Below are positions 1-6,509 of a stretch of DNA of 7,717 nucleotides, piece after piece. The position numbers and the translations under genes are program-made. The notes under the pieces are model-generated. The model had not been told where the DNA came from. It worked only from the letters and a program-made list of their open reading frames with translations, and ran no database searches. Positions within the stretch are counted from its first letter, which is position 1; the number at the start of each line of letters is the position of its first letter. Origin of the DNA: Candidatus Saccharimonadota bacterium (GTDB lineage Bacteria; Patescibacteriota; Saccharimonadia; Saccharimonadales; UBA7683); contig JAGOUG010000039.1 of NCBI GenBank assembly GCA_018061375.1, positions 1 through 7,717 of the forward strand, given 5' to 3'.

Positions 1-371
1 GTCATGCCAGTTACCCAAAATCATATGGCGAAACATTTGCTGATGTATTTGAGTACTTTGAACAAAGCGGTAAATCTGAAATTGAATGGGGTTATGGGAA
101 GACAGATCGTTACCGAGTAACGTATGTTCGGAGTGAAGAGCATATAGATATCACTTTGCAGAGTATTCGGTACGATGGTGACTGGAATCCGATTCTGACA
201 CCGGTTTACAAGGTAGAAGAGGGTGCTAGTGAATCAGAACATAGTATGTACGAAGTTGCAGTTGGTCAGGTACCTCAGGACGCAGTTAATATACCGGAAC
301 TGGTGCTGAGAAGTATTTTACACGGTGTACAAGGTTCAGTGAGACTTCGGCAGAGGAATGGTTTAAAATAG
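1..371 (+). CDS. 3' end of an unrecognised protein (5' partial)
   Basis: The frame that ends at TAG 369-371 is open all the way back to base 3, giving 122 visible residues with no stop, so the gene enters from the left edge and its start is not in the window. A TTG at 156 could be called as a start, but the codons before it read as normal protein (for example FADVFEYFEQSGKSEIEW), so I treat it as internal. The visible part is soluble, has no cysteine and alternates short charged beta-like stretches (RYRVTYVR, HIDITLQSIRYDG) with a basic C-terminus (RLRQRNGLK). I recognise no family. It does not look like the end of LemA, a frequent HtpX neighbour. It lies 4 bases before htpX and is probably co-transcribed with it. 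Confidence 0.6.
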   Translation, partial: HASYPKSYGETFADVFEYFEQSGKSEIEWGYGKTDRYRVTYVRSEEHIDITLQSIRYDGDWNPILTPVYKVEEGASESEHSMYEVAVGQVPQDAVNIPELVLRSILHGVQGSVRLRQRNGLK

Positions 372-375
372 GGTT

Positions 376-1242
376 ATGTATAGTCAAATAGCTGCCAATA
401 AACGAAAGACAATTTACATAATGTTTTTATTTGTAGTACTTATTGGCTTAATGGGCTATGCCTATGGGCTGTATGTTGGTGATATGACTACGGTCTACGT
501 TGTGTTCGGGATTGCGCTGATTTATAGCGTGATAAGTTATTACACGTCTTCAAAGTTAGCCCTAACGGTGAACGGTGCAAAACAGATAGAGAAACAAGAT
601 AACCCACGACTCTATAGAATTGTAGAAAACCTTGCTATTACAACAGGGCTTCCAAACCCAAAGATATATTTGATTGATGATAAAGCCCCGAATGCGTTTG
701 CAACTGGGCGCGACCCCAAGCATGCTTCTGTTGCAGCTACAACCGGCTTACTTGAACTTATGGATGACACTGAGCTAGAAGGTGTTATGGCGCATGAAAT
801 GGGACACATTCAGAACTACGATATTCGGGTTATGATGATTGTTTTCGGCTGTGTATCTATAATTGGGTTACTCAGTGACTTTCTGCTAAGAATGATGTGG
901 TTTGATGACGAAGACAGTAGCCCTATAGCTATGATTGTTGCACTTGTACTGGCTATTCTTGCACCAATTGTCGCAGCGATGGTTCAACTGGCAGTTTCAC
1001 GTAGGCGCGAATTCCTTGCTGATGCAACCGGTGCACTTACGACTCGGTATCCCGACGGACTAGCTTCAGCACTTAAGAAGCTACAAACTCACAGTACTTC
1101 ATTGAAGCGTCAGAACAGCTCAACTGCTCATTTATTTTTTGCGAATCCACTTAAAAAAGGTACTGTCGCTAAGTTATTTAGTACTCACCCACCAATTCCA
1201 GAAAGAGTTGCTCGTCTAGAACAGATGGGTGGAGGCTTATAA
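376..1242 (+). CDS. htpX: HtpX-type membrane zinc metalloprotease (M48B)
   Basis: An integral membrane endopeptidase of the HtpX/M48B family, which in other bacteria degrades misfolded membrane proteins alongside FtsH. The 288 residues match the usual length. Two membrane segments (about 13-33 and 38-56) precede the cytoplasmic protease domain. The zinc motif HEMGH is at 140-144 (H140 and H144 ligands, E141 catalytic). Two more hydrophobic segments follow (about 150-170 and 184-207). The third zinc ligand is E212 in RREFLADATGA, and the family's C-terminal motif FSTHPPIPERVARL is at 268-281. The APNAFATGR stretch at 104-112 is also typical. The ATG start gives the typical MYSQIAANKRKT beginning. 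Only a weak TAGGG lies just before it, so translation is probably coupled to the gene that stops 4 bases upstream. Confidence 0.95.
   Translation: MYSQIAANKRKTIYIMFLFVVLIGLMGYAYGLYVGDMTTVYVVFGIALIYSVISYYTSSKLALTVNGAKQIEKQDNPRLYRIVENLAITTGLPNPKIYLIDDKAPNAFATGRDPKHASVAATTGLLELMDDTELEGVMAHEMGHIQNYDIRVMMIVFGCVSIIGLLSDFLLRMMWFDDEDSSPIAMIVALVLAILAPIVAAMVQLAVSRRREFLADATGALTTRYPDGLASALKKLQTHSTSLKRQNSSTAHLFFANPLKKGTVAKLFSTHPPIPERVARLEQMGGGL
1231..1235 (+). promoter_or_regulatory. Shine-Dalgarno site of the membrane-protein gene, inside the htpX end
   Basis: GGAGG lies 6 bases before the ATG at 1242 and sits in the codons for the glycine-rich C-terminus of HtpX. It fixes the start of the next gene at the TAATG overlap. 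Confidence 0.7.
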
Positions 1243-2306
1243 TGTCTGATAAAAAATCAAAATCTAAGTCTAACGATGAAGCGCAGCTTGTGGTCTCTCG
1301 CATTAAGCATTCAGTTGCCAGTATGTTTGTGACGCTGAAACGGGGGCTAGCCTGGCCAGTTCATTTTGCACAGTCTTTGCCAGAACGTTATAAAACCTGG
1401 AAGCAGAAGGATAATAAAGTAACACGGTATCGATCATTTAAACTCCAAAAACGTATTAAGCCAGAGTTAGAATACCTACCAACTTCAGGTACGCTTATCA
1501 AAGAGAGTCTCAGTTTCGTATGGAAGTATAAAAAGATATTCCTCGGAATATTTTTTGTACATGTACTCGCGTACTTCGTAATTATAAGGGCACCAATTCA
1601 ACCTGATGTAACAAGTATTCAAAAAGCAATCACGACAGCAGTCGAAGGTAGTGACACAAAGCTTACTGGCGTACAAGGGAATTTAGTGACGCTGAGTGCA
1701 GTACTTGGTTCTACCGGCGCAACACAGCAAAACGGTACCGCTGCGGTAGCAGTACTATTCATAGTCAGTCTCGCCTATATTTGGGCATTGCGGCAACTTC
1801 ATAACAATAATAGTATCAAAATACGGGATGCTTTTTATCAGGGTATGACGGCGATTGTTCCGGTAGCATTTGTAATAGCCGTTGTCCTGCTAGAATTATT
1901 GCCATTTGCATTTGCTAGCTTCATTTATACGCTCGCTCGGACAAGTGGCATATTCGTAACAGGGTTTGAAGATCTAGCCTTCTTCGCTGTAACCATGTTT
2001 ATAGGTGTACTCTCATTTTATTGGATGACGTCTGGAATAATTGCGATGTACATGACTACGCTGCCAGGAATATACCCAATGTATGCACTGCACTCTGCTC
2101 GTAAACTAGTACAGTTCCAGAGACTGAGGGTGTTCAGAAGAATGATTGCATTGGTATTACTTTTTGCTGCAGTCTATGTTTTACTGCTTGTACTTTCAAT
2201 CAGGTTGCTACCAAGTAAAACATTCATTATAGCTGAATTTGTACAGCTGTTATTTATTCCGTTTATTCACACCTATTTATATAAGCTGTATCGTTCATTA
2301 CTATGA
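1242..2306 (+). CDS. Six-helix integral membrane protein of unknown function
   Basis: I do not recognise the family. The 354-residue product begins with about 95 strongly basic, cytoplasmic-looking residues (KKSKSKS near the start, then many Lys/Arg up to FVWKYKK). About six hydrophobic segments follow, near 98-116, 165-184, 202-222, 245-268, 300-321 and 326-345. The loop between the first two (about 117-164) is polar, rich in Thr, Gly and Gln, and would face outside under the positive-inside rule. There is no signal peptide, no cysteine and no obvious catalytic or transporter motif. The start overlaps the htpX stop by one base (TAATG) with GGAGG in place, and the stop overlaps the ligA start. 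Its position suggests a membrane-related role with HtpX, but that is inference from context alone. Confidence 0.85.
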   Translation: MSDKKSKSKSNDEAQLVVSRIKHSVASMFVTLKRGLAWPVHFAQSLPERYKTWKQKDNKVTRYRSFKLQKRIKPELEYLPTSGTLIKESLSFVWKYKKIFLGIFFVHVLAYFVIIRAPIQPDVTSIQKAITTAVEGSDTKLTGVQGNLVTLSAVLGSTGATQQNGTAAVAVLFIVSLAYIWALRQLHNNNSIKIRDAFYQGMTAIVPVAFVIAVVLLELLPFAFASFIYTLARTSGIFVTGFEDLAFFAVTMFIGVLSFYWMTSGIIAMYMTTLPGIYPMYALHSARKLVQFQRLRVFRRMIALVLLFAAVYVLLLVLSIRLLPSKTFIIAEFVQLLFIPFIHTYLYKLYRSLL

Positions 2307-4318
2307 GTAAAATAGATGCTGAAAATAGAATTAACGATTTAATTACGCTACTTGCGCAGTATGCCTATGAATACTACGTACTTGATGCACCTACGATTTC
2401 AGACTCAGTATATGATGGTTTGATTAAAGAGCTTAAGCAACTTGAGCAGGAACATCCGAATCTGCTTCGTTTGGATAGTCCGACGCAGCGTGTCTACAGC
2501 CAGGCGCTCGATAAGTTCAAAAAAGTTGAACACTCAGTACCTATGATTTCGCTTAATGATGTGTTCTCTCGTGAGGACGTAGAGGCGTGGGTAACCCGAA
2601 TAGAAAAGTTACTCCCGGGTGTGAAGCACGAGTATTTTTGTGATACCAAGAAGGATGGCCTTGCGTGCTCAATAATATACATAGATGGTCAGTTCACGCA
2701 GGCAATCACACGCGGTGATACACGAGTCGGTGAAGATGTTACCCAGAACGTAAAAACAATTCTAAATGTACCACTAGCGCTCCGTCCGCAAACAACGCAC
2801 CAAAAATTCTTAAAAGGTAGGACTGAAGTTCGTGGTGAAATAGTTATGTTGAAGCAAGATTTTGCGGCACTTAACTTAGCGCGTCGAAAATCTGGTGAAC
2901 CCGAATTTGCAAACCCACGCAACCTTGCGGCTGGTACTATTCGTCAGCTCGATCCTAAACTTGTTGCCGCTCGACCACTCTTTTTTATCGGCTATGATTT
3001 ACTACGAGAAGATTCTGCTGAAGTACCGACAAATATGTTCGCATATGATGCCATGAATGATCTCGGTATTACCCGCAGTAAAGAGGCAACGACCTTTACT
3101 AAGATAGATGATGTTATGAATTTTGTTGACGTGTGGTCTACTGAGCGAGATGAACTTCCGTACATTACTGACGGTTTAGTTATTAAGGTTAATGACCGGG
3201 CACAGTATGCAAAACTCGGTGCGGTAGGTAAAAATCCTCGTGCAGCGGTTGCTTATAAATACGCCGCAGAACAGGCTACGACTGTGGTAAAAGACATTGT
3301 AATTAGTATTGGCAGAACAGGTGCTGCTACGCCAGTGGCAGTATTTGACCCCGTAGTTGTTGCAGGTTCTACTGTGCAGCACGCGAGCCTACATAACGCA
3401 GATGAGATCGAACGGTTAGACATCCGGCGCGGTGATACTGTTGTGATATTTAAAGCTGGTGATATCATCCCACAGGTAGAATCTGTCATTACTGAGCTTC
3501 GCCCTAAGAGTGCTAAGAAAATAGATTACCTAGCGGAGCTATCCCGGCAGTATCCCGAACTTGAATTTGAAAGACCTGAAGGAGAAGTAGTTTATCGTGT
3601 AAGAGGTTTGACTGGTCCGATAATTTTAAAACGTGCACTCAGGCATTACGCTAGCAAGGGCGCACTCGATATCGACACTCTCGGTGAGAAGAACGTTGAA
3701 GCGTTAGTGGACGCGGGGCTTGTGAATGATCTGGCTGATATATATGGTCTCAGTCTGAAGGACGTTTTGGGTCTTGAGCGGTTCGCAGATGTTTCTGCAC
3801 AAAATTTAGTAGCTGCGATTACCGAAGCGAAGCAGCCAAAGCTCGAACGATTTATTTTTGGATTAGGAATTCGACACGTGGGTCAACAGACCGCTATAGA
3901 TTTAGCAGAGCGATTTCAGTCTGTCAGCGCATTAGCAGAGGCATCTCTTGAAGAGTTACTTGCAATTGATGGTGTTGGTGAGGTGGTAGCAGAATCTATA
4001 GTTGCATGGTTTAGTGATCCTGATAATGAAGCTCTGCTTAGAAAGTTTACAAATTTTGGGGTAGTTCCGCAGTTTTCATCTAAAACAAAGGGCCCGCTTC
4101 ATGGGGTTAGTTTTGTTATTACCGGAAGCCTAACTTCCATGAGTAGAGATATGGCTGCAGAGAAGATTAGAGAGCTTGGTGGTACCTTTCAGTCTTCAGT
4201 CGCAAAAGGGACTACATATTTAGTTGCGGGTGGTAAGGTGGGTGCTAGTAAGTTAGAAAAAGCCAAGAAGTTCGGTACGGAAGTAATCGACGAGAAAAAA
4301 CTACTTTCATTGTTATAA
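2303..4318 (+). CDS. ligA: NAD+-dependent DNA ligase LigA, lacking zinc-finger cysteines
   Basis: Seals nicks in DNA during replication and repair, using NAD+ to form a ligase-AMP intermediate and releasing NMN. The 671 residues equal the usual length. Domain Ia (about 1-70) has YYVLDAPTISDSVYDGL for NMN binding. Nucleotidyltransferase motif I is KKDG with nucleophile K116. Other motifs are EVRGEIV (175-181), NPRNLAAGTIRQLDP (204-218), TDGLVIKV (289-296) and AYK with K319. The OB fold (about 325-395) includes IGRTG and AGDIIPQV. Helix-hairpin-helix repeats span about 450-585, and the BRCT domain spans about 597-671 (FVITGSL, MSRD). Oddities: the tetracysteine zinc finger expected near 410-440 has no cysteine, and the Glu two before the nucleophile is Asp. 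The start overlaps the upstream stop (ATGA) without a Shine-Dalgarno site, which implies translational coupling. Confidence 0.97.
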   Translation: MSKIDAENRINDLITLLAQYAYEYYVLDAPTISDSVYDGLIKELKQLEQEHPNLLRLDSPTQRVYSQALDKFKKVEHSVPMISLNDVFSREDVEAWVTRIEKLLPGVKHEYFCDTKKDGLACSIIYIDGQFTQAITRGDTRVGEDVTQNVKTILNVPLALRPQTTHQKFLKGRTEVRGEIVMLKQDFAALNLARRKSGEPEFANPRNLAAGTIRQLDPKLVAARPLFFIGYDLLREDSAEVPTNMFAYDAMNDLGITRSKEATTFTKIDDVMNFVDVWSTERDELPYITDGLVIKVNDRAQYAKLGAVGKNPRAAVAYKYAAEQATTVVKDIVISIGRTGAATPVAVFDPVVVAGSTVQHASLHNADEIERLDIRRGDTVVIFKAGDIIPQVESVITELRPKSAKKIDYLAELSRQYPELEFERPEGEVVYRVRGLTGPIILKRALRHYASKGALDIDTLGEKNVEALVDAGLVNDLADIYGLSLKDVLGLERFADVSAQNLVAAITEAKQPKLERFIFGLGIRHVGQQTAIDLAERFQSVSALAEASLEELLAIDGVGEVVAESIVAWFSDPDNEALLRKFTNFGVVPQFSSKTKGPLHGVSFVITGSLTSMSRDMAAEKIRELGGTFQSSVAKGTTYLVAGGKVGASKLEKAKKFGTEVIDEKKLLSLL

Positions 4319-4335
4319 ATTTTTAATTCTTATGG

Positions 4336-4364
4336 TTGGAGAATTTATCTTTATTTCGTAGACT
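4336..4364 (+). promoter_or_regulatory. Weak promoter candidate before the 382-residue gene
   Basis: The only sizeable gap between plus-strand genes is 4319-4386. In it, TTGGAG (4336-4341) and TAGACT (4359-4364) are separated by 17 bases and match 3 of 6 and 4 of 6 positions of the bacterial -35 and -10 consensus. A start site near 4371 would leave the Shine-Dalgarno site at 4376 in the message. I see no convincing terminator after ligA, so read-through from the ligA operon is equally possible. Confidence 0.22.
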
Positions 4365-4375
4365 GTGTGTATAAC

Positions 4376-4380
4376 AGGAG
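4376..4380 (+). promoter_or_regulatory. Shine-Dalgarno site AGGAG
   Basis: AGGAG lies 6 bases before the ATG at 4387. It supports that start over the second ATG four codons downstream (residue M5). It is among the clearest ribosome binding sites in the window and suggests independent translation, unlike the coupled genes before it. Confidence 0.75.
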
Positions 4381-4386
4381 CACAGC

Positions 4387-5535
4387 ATGGCTAGTAGAAT
4401 GGAAGTTTCTCAAATACGTTTACCATCACATATTGAAGATGGAATAACTAAGGTGTTCGATGCCGCCCAGGCGAACGAGGGTGGTGGAGGTGCTCGTGTG
4501 AGAAGTGACCTAAGGAAGTACATGATCGATACTGTAGTCGACGACGAGTCGGTTCACCCAGTAGCCAAAGCCAGTTTAGCAGCCTCCGTCAGTACTTCTT
4601 TAGTTGATGTTAAAGATAGCGCTGCTAAGTATCATCCAATCACCGTTACGCAACGTAAGCTAACGGCTATGCGGGCTTTTTTGGGTAGCATGAGGTCGGG
4701 AGGCATTGTTTTACTAAAAGACAACATTGCAGCCCGTAATACAGAAAACCCTCAGCTTGTAGGCACAACGACAGTTGACAGAGAATCTAGTTTCCCAAGG
4801 ATTGAAAGCAGTGTGGCCTATCAGTTTGCTGATATTGTTAGCGTACGCTTGAGTGAGTTTGATCCGTTTGATATGGAAATTTCAAGAAGTGACTTGGGCG
4901 CCAAGGATGGTGTCATTACTATGGATGGTACTCAGGGAAACCCTGAGTACATACTCAAATATTTAACAGGCCTTGATCAATATGGCTCTGAGAAGGTAAA
5001 AGGCTCAATGAAAGTTGGTGTTGCCCGTGACGCCGAACTATACGATTACATCGCGGCAGTAAACGGCGAAGAGCCAGCGGCAAACACCTCAATTGCGTAT
5101 CCACCGAATGTACTGCGCGCACTTGGCGCATCAGTTGCGGTTAAGGCAGTATCAGAAGGGAACCTACTAGCAGTACCTTCCTTTACGCACGAAGAATTAC
5201 GTGAGGAGTTTCGTAGAGAGTTGTCCCATATCATTGTAAGCTTAGCGATGCGTGAAGATCATAGAGAGGGTGTGGATGAAACTCGTTACTGTTGCCCTTC
5301 TCACGGTGATGTAACCAGCTTCCGGAGACGCAAAACTCAAATTAGTCAGTGGACAACCGAACAGCTCGCAATTGTGCTCAGTTGTCTCGATCTTTCAGTA
5401 GATGATTTGGCTCCTCAGAGAAAACGGCTTGATACTACATCTAGTATCGGTGAGGTAGTTAGTGATGTAATTAATCACGAGGCAGTTGATGCTGTTATGC
5501 GCGATTTACAACTGAGATTATCTACAGCCCAATAG
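4387..5535 (+). CDS. Hypothetical soluble protein, 382 residues
   Basis: I do not recognise this protein. It has no signal peptide and no membrane segment, so it is probably cytoplasmic. Visible features are a glycine run at 32-35 (EGGGGARVR), a mixed middle region with several acidic strand-like stretches (FADIVSVRLSEFDPFDMEIS, 147-166), a charged helical region at about 268-290 (HEELREEFRRELSHIIVSLAMRE), then YCCPSHGD at 301-308, and a helical C-terminus. C302, C303, H306, C333 and nearby H280 and H292 could form a metal site, but no known pattern is matched. It lies 68 bases after ligA with its own good ribosome binding site, so it may be a separate unit. Its last 14 bases overlap the convergent kinase gene. 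Codon use looks like that of its neighbours, with no sign of recent transfer. It may be a lineage-specific family. Confidence 0.85.
   Translation: MASRMEVSQIRLPSHIEDGITKVFDAAQANEGGGGARVRSDLRKYMIDTVVDDESVHPVAKASLAASVSTSLVDVKDSAAKYHPITVTQRKLTAMRAFLGSMRSGGIVLLKDNIAARNTENPQLVGTTTVDRESSFPRIESSVAYQFADIVSVRLSEFDPFDMEISRSDLGAKDGVITMDGTQGNPEYILKYLTGLDQYGSEKVKGSMKVGVARDAELYDYIAAVNGEEPAANTSIAYPPNVLRALGASVAVKAVSEGNLLAVPSFTHEELREEFRRELSHIIVSLAMREDHREGVDETRYCCPSHGDVTSFRRRKTQISQWTTEQLAIVLSCLDLSVDDLAPQRKRLDTTSSIGEVVSDVINHEAVDAVMRDLQLRLSTAQ
4928..4950. repeat. Perfect 10-bp inverted repeat inside the 382-residue gene
   Basis: GTACTCAGGG (4928-4937) and CCCTGAGTAC (4941-4950) are exact reverse complements separated by AAA. 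The transcript could form a tight 10-bp hairpin with a 3-base loop. No T-run follows, so it is not an ordinary terminator. It falls in the codons for about residues 181-188 (GTQGNPEY). Confidence 0.85.
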
Positions 5536-6502
5536 TCTGGGCGTTTTTCAGTAAGCTAAACGCAGTTACTGCTGAGGCGAGTTGGTGGAGGCGGACGATA
5601 GGGTTTCCGTCTCTGGTTGGTTCTGCGCTCCGGCCAAGCCAGTGGCCCATCATTAAGAGTGCATGGCCTGGGTTAAAGTACTGTTCCATATATGGCTGAA
5701 TATTATGCCCAGCTTTGGCAAGATCTATGAGGAGCATGGTGCTATCGGCATTTTTGAAGCCAATATCCATCCAGCTAAGATCTATATTACGTGTGCCGTG
5801 TTCTGGGTGCCATGCAATATTTGCCTGGCGGGCATCGTGGTGTGAAAGGTAGTAGGGTTGGGCTACATCGTACAGTGCCTGTCCGGCTGGAACAAGTTCT
5901 GGGAGTGTGTGCATGACTTCGTCGAGGTATGTTTCAGTCTCTGGCCGAAGTTTTGAACGAAGCTCTGATGCAATCGTGTGAACGCGCGAAATATGGGCAC
6001 TGTCAAGATGATCCCAACCTTCGTCCATATATACCTTTAGAATTCGTTTTGGAAAGAAGTACTCTTCACCAGGGATAGGTACTTGTTGCAGGTCATCAAA
6101 ACTAGCTAAAACTGATTGCATGTATCGGTCAAAAAGTTCGGGATCATCTCTTGGTGCTCGCCAGTACCAGCCGGCATCTTTTTGTAACCCTTCCATGATG
6201 AGGAAGCTGTCATCAATCAATCCTGTTTCACTAGGTATATGAACATAGCCGGAATCACGTAAATACGCAAAGAGCATGTGCTCCTTCTTCAGATATTGCT
6301 GGGCATGACTTTCTCGCTCTTGGTCTGTAAATAATGAACCATCTTGGCCTTTAATAAAGTATGTTTTTGCCCCATCGGGGGTATCTATGAACAAACGTTT
6401 ATATGCCATATGACCACCGTCAGCAGATCGGAATGTAAGCTGTTCTGGCTGGTATCCAATACCCCGTGCAATTGTGTATTGGTGAGGTTCAAACTGATTC
6501 AT
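5522..6502 (-). CDS. Small-molecule kinase of the aminoglycoside phosphotransferase / choline kinase fold
   Basis: A predicted cytoplasmic ATP-dependent phosphotransferase; the substrate is unknown. Numbering is from the ATG at 6502 (326 residues). The ATP-binding lysine is probably K51 in TYFIKGQ, a helix with E65 and E74 follows, and the hinge-like SFLIMEGL is at 99-106. The catalytic loop LSHHDARQANIAW (219-231) gives H221, base D223 and N228. A metal-binding Asp follows at D241 (NIDLSW) or D246 (MDIGF), then IDLAKAG (259-265), matching the family's IDW...DLA ending. It follows the Nudix gene by 7 bases and is the last gene of the operon. An in-frame GTG at 6529, with GAGG nine bases before it, would add nine residues and overlap the Nudix gene by 20 bases; I cannot settle which start is used. 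Its 3' end overlaps the convergent gene by 14 bases. An antibiotic-resistance role is possible, but nothing here supports it specifically. Confidence 0.85.
   Translation of the reverse strand: MNQFEPHQYTIARGIGYQPEQLTFRSADGGHMAYKRLFIDTPDGAKTYFIKGQDGSLFTDQERESHAQQYLKKEHMLFAYLRDSGYVHIPSETGLIDDSFLIMEGLQKDAGWYWRAPRDDPELFDRYMQSVLASFDDLQQVPIPGEEYFFPKRILKVYMDEGWDHLDSAHISRVHTIASELRSKLRPETETYLDEVMHTLPELVPAGQALYDVAQPYYLSHHDARQANIAWHPEHGTRNIDLSWMDIGFKNADSTMLLIDLAKAGHNIQPYMEQYFNPGHALLMMGHWLGRSAEPTRDGNPIVRLHQLASAVTAFSLLKNAQTIGL
5527..5548 (+). terminator. Rho-independent terminator candidate covering a stop codon
   Basis: GCCCA (5527-5531) and TGGGC (5538-5542) form a 5-bp, mostly G-C stem with a 6-base loop, followed after one base by TTTTT (5544-5548). 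It is oriented to end transcripts of the 382-residue gene, whose stop codon (5533-5535) lies in the loop. The same bases encode the last residues of the convergent kinase. No T-run is present for the opposite strand, so it would act in one direction only. The stem is short, so strength is uncertain. Confidence 0.5.
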
Positions 6503-6509
6503 TGTTATG

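Noticed and set aside
1..120. A second open frame at the left edge (frame 1) ending with TAA at 118-120
   Set aside because: Its product reads unlike a normal protein end, whereas frame 3 is open from base 3 through 371 with coherent codon use. I treat frame 1 as a shadow.
1557..1566. GTACATGTAC palindrome in the membrane-protein gene
   Set aside because: Ten-base palindromes are expected several times by chance in a window of this size, and it lies mid-gene with no other signal.
2494..3489. Several antisense open frames of 62-78 codons within ligA
   Set aside because: ligA is an unbroken, well-conserved gene here; the opposite-strand products show no recognisable motifs and have no ribosome binding context that I would trust.
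3530..3622. A frameshift or deletion as the cause of the missing zinc finger in ligA
   Set aside because: The frame is continuous, total length equals the normal ligase, and both flanks of the segment align with the family, so substitution rather than breakage explains it.
4370..4375. TATAAC as a -10 box before the 382-residue gene
   Set aside because: A start about 7 bases downstream would remove the AGGAG ribosome binding site from the message, and no -35 partner stands out.
6371..6381. CCCCATCGGGG hairpin in the kinase gene
   Set aside because: A 4-bp stem explained by the codons for TPDGAK, with no T-run in the direction of either transcript.
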